This document shows, piece after piece, positions 57,388 through 64,000 of a stretch of 64,000 nt of DNA. The position numbers and the translations under genes are program-made. Each line of letters starts with the position of its first letter. Within the stretch, counting starts at the first letter, position 1. The notes below the pieces were generated by a model. The model made no database searches and was not told where the DNA came from. It saw nothing but the letters and a program-made list of their open reading frames with translations. The DNA is from Clavulina sp. PMI_390 (Eukaryota > Basidiomycota > Agaricomycetes > Cantharellales > Hydnaceae): NCBI GenBank assembly GCA_015039315.1, contig WIDE01000024.1:298281-362280 (forward strand), given 5' to 3'.

Positions 57388-59860
57388 TCACAAAACATAC
57401 CGGTATCCACTCCAAAGATCGCCTTTCTCCCTCCGGGCCTCGTCTACCGTTTCATATGTCCCACCAGAGTACTCGCTCTCCGTCTCACCATCTCTCAGGG
57501 CACCCTTTCTACCACGAAGATCCGCGAGGATACGTTCATCCCTTAGACCTGCATCGCGGGCCTTGTTCTCGCGGTCGAGTTTGTAAATGAAGACAACCGA
57601 GGATACAAGGCCCATAGCCGCATATGAGAGGACCAGGGTATGCCCAGGACGGTACCAGGGAGCGTAAGCAGCTCGATACTAAGAGAAAAGGATGTTTAGG
57701 TGCACGAATCGTAATCAGCACAGGTTCTATACTACTGCAGGCGTAATGACTCACAACATTGACCATGGCTGGAGCATTGAGATTTGCCTTGATAGCGGGA
57801 ATCCACGAGGATATTAGCATGTTGCACATCGAACCCGTAAATAACTTACAAATCTAACAAAAAAAATCTTGGCAATCAGCTACCTGGTACGGCGGAGAAC
57901 GAAACAAAACTCACCCGATCATCATCGCTAGAGATACTGCGCGCTTATATGAACCCTCCACATTGTTACTTAGCCAAGCGCTAGAGGGGTTGCAGGTTAA
58001 CAAAAAGTCGCGTCTTAGTTATGAAGAAAATAGCTAGGGAAGCACCTACATTGTATTGGCTGATAGAATGTCAAGCACCATTGGGCATAGAGAAGAATGG
58101 AGATAGAAAGTGAGCTCCGTAGAGTTTAGTCAGCAACTATAACATGACGACGTACGGATGATGGCACTAGTGCCAATGGAGGCCAGGTAGAGAGCAAAGT
58201 ACGATAACTTGGTATTTCTCGAGATGACCAAGATCATATAGCCGGCGATGGCGATGGAGAATAGCACCCTAAACGCGAAATCGGGCTCAGTACTGCAGGC
58301 TAGCTTGATGGAGTCGGCGAGAACTTACACATTGTAGACGCCTCTCCGGCCAGTGCGATCTGCCATGTACCCGACGGAGATCGAAACGATGGTGCTACAA
58401 AAGGCTGGAGGGACAGACATTAAGTTGGCAGCTGTTGCTTTGTAGCCAAGTTTATTGATGATGCTGGGGGAGAAGAGAGCATGGCTGTACACAGGTACCT
58501 CGCTAAGGAGCGATCCGATCATCATGTCAGATATCAGGGAAAGAGCAACTTCTCCCGGAAAGTGGTGGGAGCGAACAATACATAACTCACACTCCCGCAA
58601 AACAAAGCACTACCAGAACATTAGTGACGTTTATGGGCTAAGCAAGCGGGCACTACTTACTACCAAACCAGGTCTTCCAATCTTTCATGGCCGCCCACAC
58701 ATGGTGACGAGATAGCTTTTCAGCTCCTCCCGCGCTTCGCTGACTGTCTGCTTGAAGTCTGGCAATTACAAAAGCACCTGATGAAGGTTGAAATATTCAT
58801 CAGGAATCTTAGGATATCCTGCAGCAGATGATTCTACATACGTTCGTCTTCGGTCAGGAACTAAACAGAAAGAGTGAGATTGCTGATAGCGGATATCGAG
58901 GCGCATGGGTTCGTCTCGTACCTCGGCATCCTCAGGGAAATCTTGAATCATCCAGTATGACGCAAATCCAATGACCACGGTGATTAGACCCTCAACAATA
59001 AAGATCCCTATCGATCAGCATGAACAAGGGTTTGGTCGTCAGGATCAGCGTCGGGCAAGAGATTCAATGAAGGCAAATGACTTACAGGCCCAAGCTGGCT
59101 TCCCGCCGACTCCGTGCAGGTTAGAAAGCGCCGCTGCAAGAAGACCGCCAAAGGCGGCAGCTAGAGTAGCAGCAGAGAAGAACACGGCGACACGAATCCC
59201 TAGCTCGCGACGCTTGTACCAACACGAAAGGTAATAGTTGATTCCTGGGAAGAGGCCGGCCTCGGCGGCGCCCAGGAACCAGCGTACCGCTGTTGGTTGG
59301 TTGAGGGTATCGTTCAGTATTGCAACATAAAGGGATTCATGAAGAGGAATGGACATACCCAATAACCCCGACGAGTTGTGCACTAGTCCTTGTGTGACCA
59401 TGACAGCTCCCCATACAATCATGATGGCGCTGAACCAGACGTATGGCTTCAAGCGTTTCACTAATAGATTCGATGGAATCTACGGATTGAAGCGGCCAGC
59501 AGAACTCAATTTCCTGAATGATCATAAGACATCATTGTAGAAACTAACCTCAAAGGCAGCATATGCGAAGAAAAATATGGATAAGGCCCAGAGATAATTC
59601 TGGTCCGTCAAGTGTAGATCCTTCCGCATGCCATACAAACTCGCATTCCCAATGCTCGAACGGTCCAAGAACGATAGAAGGAACAACAAACTTAACCAGG
59701 GAATCAAAGTGATATCGATCCTTCGTAGAAGTTTGCGCTCGTCCTCGGGTGAAAACTTGGCCAGGATGGAAGCAACCTCAGCATCAGAAGTACTTGTTTC
59801 GAGAGCATCGAAGGATTCTCCCCCAAAACTCCCTTTCTCGATAGCAGCATCTGCGCTCAT
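57388..59860 (-). CDS. MFS transporter, Dal5/allantoate-permease type, copy 2
   Basis: Same exon plan and motifs as copy 1. Start MSADAAIEKGSFGGESFDAL; IDITLIPWLSLLFLLSFLD; RSSIGNASLYGMRKDLHL; KRLKPYVWFSAIMIVWGAVM; AVRWFLGAAEAGLFPGINYY; LSCWYKRRELGIRVAVFFSA; GFASYWMIQDFPEDAE; LSRHHVWAAMKDWKTWFG; VPVYSHALFSPSIINKLGYK; GYMADRTGRRGVYNV; tail SGYRYVL. By eye the protein is most like copy 1. A seeming frameshift near 58530-58570 disappears when the intron is spliced to the downstream acceptor, giving FAGVEVPVYSHALF. Intact by all visible criteria. Proton-coupled uptake of an organic anion or vitamin-like solute is the family expectation. Confidence 0.87.
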
Positions 59861-59884
59861 TTCGAAAGTATGTCCTCGTAGCAC

Positions 59885-61085
59885 TGGAGAAAAGGGAGAG
59901 CGATTGCTGGCCAGAGGGAAGCTTGGGGAGGGGGGCTAAGAGCCTAGGGGGGGAGCATGCGCTACCAGAGGTATTTAGCAGACACGTTTCAATAGCGGTA
60001 GGCGACCCGAGGGACGATATCAAACTGTTAGGATGTGGAAGAACCTTGGCTGTCGTAATTCGGGCTAGCAGCACTCCGGAATGTGCGCACCTCACTCCGT
60101 TCCTATCGCTGGCGAGAATGGTAAGAGACTATATATTTTTTGAAGCGAGAGAGGCCAGGGGCAGTCCTTGATTAGGGTGGGTCTTACAGTTTGAAGGGGA
60201 CCCGAAAAATGCGAATGAAGTCTCAGATCTGCTGGCCAGGGGCTCGGTCAATTATTTCCGTTGCCAATGGACTTGCAAGTTGATAACAGCTTCCACCGTT
60301 ATGAAAGGGATTTTCCACAAACAAGGCGAGCAAGTACAAGACCGCAACAACCCCCAGTCCATTGATAGAGGTAAAAAGTGATATAGGTTTGGAAAACATA
60401 TACTCGGATTAGGTGCGACACTGGTATCCCAATGGCCTACCAGAAAAAATGATTTTCCATTGTGATCTTCCATAGGTTCTTGCTGAATATCTATCATAGA
60501 GGCATAACTGGATGAGATTAAAAATGTCAGCGTGTGGGCTCCAGATGAACTCCCAGCAGCCCCGCTGTGGCACAGCATGCGGAACGTCAGGGGTCCCTGT
60601 TCGGTTCCACTAATGCAAATATCGGCCTCTCAGTTCCACCAGAGCATGCAGGCACGACACTGCGCCGCGATGCCGGGGTGGTACTGTGAGCAGGTAAAAT
60701 GAAACGCCTCCGCATCCCAATCTTCCAGAGATACCAAGTTTGTAGTGTAAGCCGATGATATAGCGAGCGCGGCCCGCACTACATCTCTATTATCATTCTA
60801 GCATTTCAAACAACAGATGGTGCCTGAACGCTGACTGAAGTGGTGGGTACGATTGGGGTAGTTTTGATGGAAGCCCGAGCAAGCGGCAGGGACGTCTCAG
60901 ATAGGAGATTGTCGCACAATATGGGGCTGGCCTCACAAGGCAGAGGATCTGATCCATTTTGGCTTACAAGAAGAGCCGATTCTCGCGCGGTACCGTGGTG
61001 CGAGTTTCTGGTCGAGGGGCGACTGCTTTGGTTTGTTTGGGCGAATCATCAGCGCATTGAATTAACAATGAGCTTCGGCCTCAAC
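59885..61085. repeat. Upstream duplicate region of MFS copy 2
   Basis: Homologous to 54840-56015, the region above MFS copy 1. The two can be followed block by block from GGTATTTAGCAGAC to CTTTGGTTTGTTTG, with many substitutions and small indels. Blocks that survive best lie 300-450 bp from the start codon (GCGAATGAAG, TCAGATCTGCTGG, CTTCCACCGTTATG, GGATTTTCCACAA) and are candidates for shared regulatory sites. No coding frame. Confidence 0.75.
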
Positions 61086-61500
61086 TGATCCGTACCGCCA
61101 TCAGGAAGACCTAGTGACAAAGAACATCGGTGTCTACGGAGTGGAGCACGCCTGTATGATGGATCGTTTGGTGGGGTCGCTGACGGGATGTCGGGGAATT
61201 CCGAAACTAAAGCATCAGTGCAAAAATCATCAGTCTGATGCAGTCACGCAACGACTGCGGTTCAATCTTATCAAGCATCCATTCGGTCGCCTTTCGATCA
61301 CCAATCTTACTGCAAACGCTAAGTCTCCCAACTACATGCTTGACGAACTGCTCATCGAAATCTCCGAGTAAGTCCAGACGTATCAAAAATCTTCAGTATG
61401 TTTCATGAGGTGACTTGTAAAAACGTTAACAAAATCCGACCTGCTATCTTCCCGGATTGAGCCTCAGGACATTACTAGACAAGCCTTGCTTATAATCTAA
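61086..61500. other. Intergenic DNA between promoter repeat and MFS copy 3
   Basis: About 415 bp. It holds an 86-codon plus-strand frame (61114-61371) ending NYMLDELLIEISE. Its position just beyond an MFS stop, like gene B and the relic, makes a further decayed orphan-family tail conceivable. The sequence match is too weak to call. Confidence 0.3.
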
Positions 61501-63994
61501 TCACAAGATGTATCTGTACCCACTCCAAAGGTCACCCTTTTCCTTCCGTGCCTCATTCACTGTCTCATATGTCCCACCGGAGTACTTGCTCTCGATCTCA
61601 CTGTCTGATGAGGTGTCCTTTCCGCCACGGAGATCGGCGAGGATGCGTTCATCTCTCAGGCCTGCGTCGCGGGCCTTGTTCTCGCGGTCGAGTTTATAGA
61701 TGAAGACAATGGAGGAGACGAGACCCATCACCGCATATCCGACGACAACACAATGCCCTGGGCGGTACCAGGGTGTATAGGCGGCTCGGTACTACGAAAA
61801 GGAGAGTAAGGATTGCACATCCAGCCCATGATGAGATTAGGTTATCATTATGTTGATTCACGGCCTCCCTGAACACTCACCACATTTACCATCGCTGGAG
61901 CGTTGAGATTCGCCTTGAGGTCCAGAATATTCACACAATAGTTAGTGAAGAAGGAGCGTAATTCTTTCGACGACTCACAAATCTATCCCAAAAGCATTAT
62001 CAGCAGTCAGCTAAATAACACAAAATCGACGAAAGCGCAAAGCTTACCCTATCATCATTGCTAAGGACACTGCACGCTTATGCGGCCCTTCCACATTATT
62101 GCTTAGCCAGGCACTAAACTCGAAGATTAGCAAAGAGTTGTCTCGAGGCCATGGGGCACAGAAACACCCACACCGTATTGGCTGATAAAATGAGACCGTT
62201 ATTTGCCATTGGCAGGGATAAAGGTAGAGGGTAAGGGAAAGGTCAGCTGTAAACTAGAAGAGAAGACGTACGGATGATAGAGCTGGTCCCAAGGGAAGCC
62301 AAGTAGAAGGCGAAGTATGATAGTTTTGTGTTTCTTGAAGCGATCAAAATCACATAGGCAACGATTGCAATAGAGAATAGAACACTGCATTGGTTCAAAT
62401 CTCATATTAGCACCGCAAACATGGAATATTCAAATTAAAACTTACACATTGTATAGGCCTCTTCTGCCAGTGCGGTCTGCTGTGTACCCAGTAGTAATGC
62501 AGGCGATGAAACCAAGAAAGGCCGGGGGTACAGACATCAGGTTCGCAGCTGTGGCTTTGTAGCCGAGCTGGTTGATGATACTAGGCGCGAAGAGGGCATG
62601 GCTATACACAGGAACCATACTATAGAAGGCCCCATTGCGACGGTAGATACCAGACCCAAACTAATCAGCATAGTGGGCAGTGGGCTGGAAACGGCTATAA
62701 AACAACTTACACTCCAGCAAAACAAAGCACTGGCAAGATATCAGCGATACAGCTAGAAATCAAACGAAACCACTCACTCCCAAACCAGGTCTTCCAATCT
62801 TTCACAGCTGCCCACACATGGCGACGTGAGAGCTTCTCGTCTCCTCCTGCAGTTCGCTGATCGTCCGCTTGAAGTCGAGCAATCACAAAAGCGCCTAGCC
62901 GTCAGCGACAGATTTATCAATGATCACGGGAGCCACACAAGACAGGGGAGGCTTCATACGTTCATCTTCTGTCAGGAACTAAAGGGAAACAACGTGAGGT
63001 GACCGGCAGCAAAACGTTGACGGGTACTGGAGGGACAGCATACCTTCGCATGTTCAGGGAAATCTTTAACTAACCAGTATGACGCGACACCAACGACCAC
63101 AGTTATCAGACCCTCGATGATGAAGATCCCTACAGGTAACCACGACCAAGCGGTCCGTATTAAGATACTAGACAGCTTAGAGTGTCAAGGAAGCTACGAC
63201 CAACTTACAGGCCCAAGCTGGCTTTCCACCGACCCCATGCAAGTTGGACAGCGCTGCTGCAAGAAGACCGCCGAAAGCAGCAGATAAAGTCGCGGCGGAG
63301 AAGAACGCGGCGGCTCGAATCCCAAGCTCGCGACGTTTGTACCAGCACGAAAGGTAATAATTGATTCCTGGGAAAAGACCCGCCTCAGTGGCGCCAAGGA
63401 ACCATCGCACCGCTGTCAAATTGGTTAAATTTCATACTAATCAGTACAAGGTAGAGGGACTCAATGACAAAGAACGAACACACTCAATAAACCTGACGAG
63501 TTGTGTACGAGTCCTTGTGCGACCATGACGGTTCCCCATGCAACCATGATGAAGCTAAACCAGAAGTATGGTTTGAGACGTCTTACGACAAGATTGGATG
63601 GAATCTAAAAATCGAGTTGCCAGAGAGTGTGCGGTCGTAAGTGTTTTAGTTCAAAAATTGATCACACTGCATAACAAACCTCAAATGCAGCATATGAAAA
63701 GAAGAATACCGACAAGGCCCAGAGGTATTTCTGGTCTGTCAAGTGTAGATCTTTCCGCATGCCATACAGACTCGCGTTTCCAATGCTCGAACGATCCAAG
63801 AACGACAGAAGGAACAATAAGCTCAGCCAAGGAATCAATGTAACGTCGATCTTCCACAAGAGCTTGCGCTCGTCCTCGGGTGAAAACTTGGCCAGGATGG
63901 AAGCAATCTCAGCATGGGGGGTGCTCGTTTCGAGGGCGTCCAATGGTTTTCCCTCCTCAAGGCTCCCCTTCTCAACAATGTCGTCCGAACTCAT
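61501..63994 (-). CDS. MFS transporter, Dal5/allantoate-permease type, copy 3
   Basis: Third tandem copy, complete; its start is 7 bp from the window edge. Start MSSDDIVEKGSLEEGKPLDA; KIDVTLIPWLSLLFLLSFLD; RSSIGNASLYGMRKDLHLTD; RWFLGATEAGLFPGINYYLS; CWYKRRELGIRAAAFFSAAT; LSAAFGGLLAAALSNLHGVG; VPVYSHALFAPSIINQLGYK; TGYTADRTGRRGLYNV; tail LWSGYRYIL. The most diverged of the three, for instance TGYTADRTGRRG in place of VGYMADRTGRRG. Intron positions agree with copies 1 and 2. Its promoter lies outside the window. Same family role: proton-linked importer, substrate unknown. Confidence 0.87.
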
Positions 63995-64000
63995 GGCGGA

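Noticed and set aside
58520..58580. One-base shift between MFS copies 1, 2 and 3 that looked like a frameshift in copies 2 and 3
   Set aside because: Using the downstream acceptor (CTTAG in copy 2, CTATAG in copy 3) restores the frame and the family motif VPVYSHALF in both.
61114..61371. 86-codon frame ending NYMLDELLIEISE as a fourth orphan-family relic
   Set aside because: Position is suggestive but only a five- or six-residue pattern matches. No alignment extends beyond it, so it is not called.
1..64000. A secondary-metabolite cluster linking the CoA ligases to the MFS transporters
   Set aside because: They are about 45 kb apart with housekeeping genes between, and no polyketide, peptide or terpene synthase is present.
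1..64000. tRNA genes, CRISPR arrays, intact transposons
   Set aside because: I searched intergenic regions for tRNA B-box-like strings, regular short repeats and transposase or reverse-transcriptase motifs and saw none. A tRNAscan-SE and RepeatMasker run would be decisive.

Overview
The window is nuclear DNA of a filamentous basidiomycete, most likely an Agaricomycete. Nearly every conserved gene is cut by short (about 50-75 nt) GT-AG introns. Genes lie on both strands at roughly 1 per 2.3 kb. The F-box proteins carry the CRxWRSIAxxCPxLWTNI motif typical of Agaricomycete expansions, and the GCN20, PDK1, MAD2, SMN, NDUFS4, mtTFB, Sec7 and RACK1 genes all have fungal forms. The genus cannot be fixed from the sequence. 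All gene models are spliced by eye, so outer limits are firmer than every internal exon edge.

Layout. (1) 0.1-7.5 kb: two tandem minus-strand 4-coumarate:CoA-ligase-like acyl-CoA synthetase genes, both apparently intact and both ending in AKL, a peroxisomal type-1 signal. (2) 7.8-14.6 kb: GCN20-type ABC-F protein, then two tandem single-exon F-box paralogues. (3) 14.7-48 kb: a conserved housekeeping core. In order: a small polytopic membrane protein, a Yar1-like ankyrin protein, PDK1 kinase, a basic disordered protein, a TULIP/HAM1-like lipid-binding candidate, MAD2 and SMN sharing a 66-bp divergent promoter, a third F-box-like protein, NDUFS4 and the mitochondrial transcription factor B (divergent, both mitochondrial), a Sec7-PH ARF-GEF, an 81-aa protein, a large single-pass membrane protein with TPxxPGGW repeats, a polytopic membrane protein, and RACK1 with a U24 box C/D snoRNA in its one long intron. 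(4) 48.4-64 kb: accessory DNA. It holds an acidic-tailed orphan, two diverged paralogues of an unrecognised gene family (same intron phases, identical 123-nt middle exon), a broken third copy, and three tandem MFS transporters of the Dal5/allantoate-permease type. MFS copies 1 and 2 also share about 1.2 kb of upstream DNA.

Together: SMN (snRNP assembly), RACK1/U24/GCN20/Yar1-like (ribosome and translation), NDUFS4/mtTFB (respiration) and PDK1/MAD2/Sec7-GEF (signalling, checkpoint, traffic) are a conserved block. It is flanked by regions evolving through tandem duplication. The most novel element I can support is the orphan family at 49.5-52.0 kb, with its relic at 56.7 kb. It appears to have been duplicated as a block with the neighbouring transporter gene.
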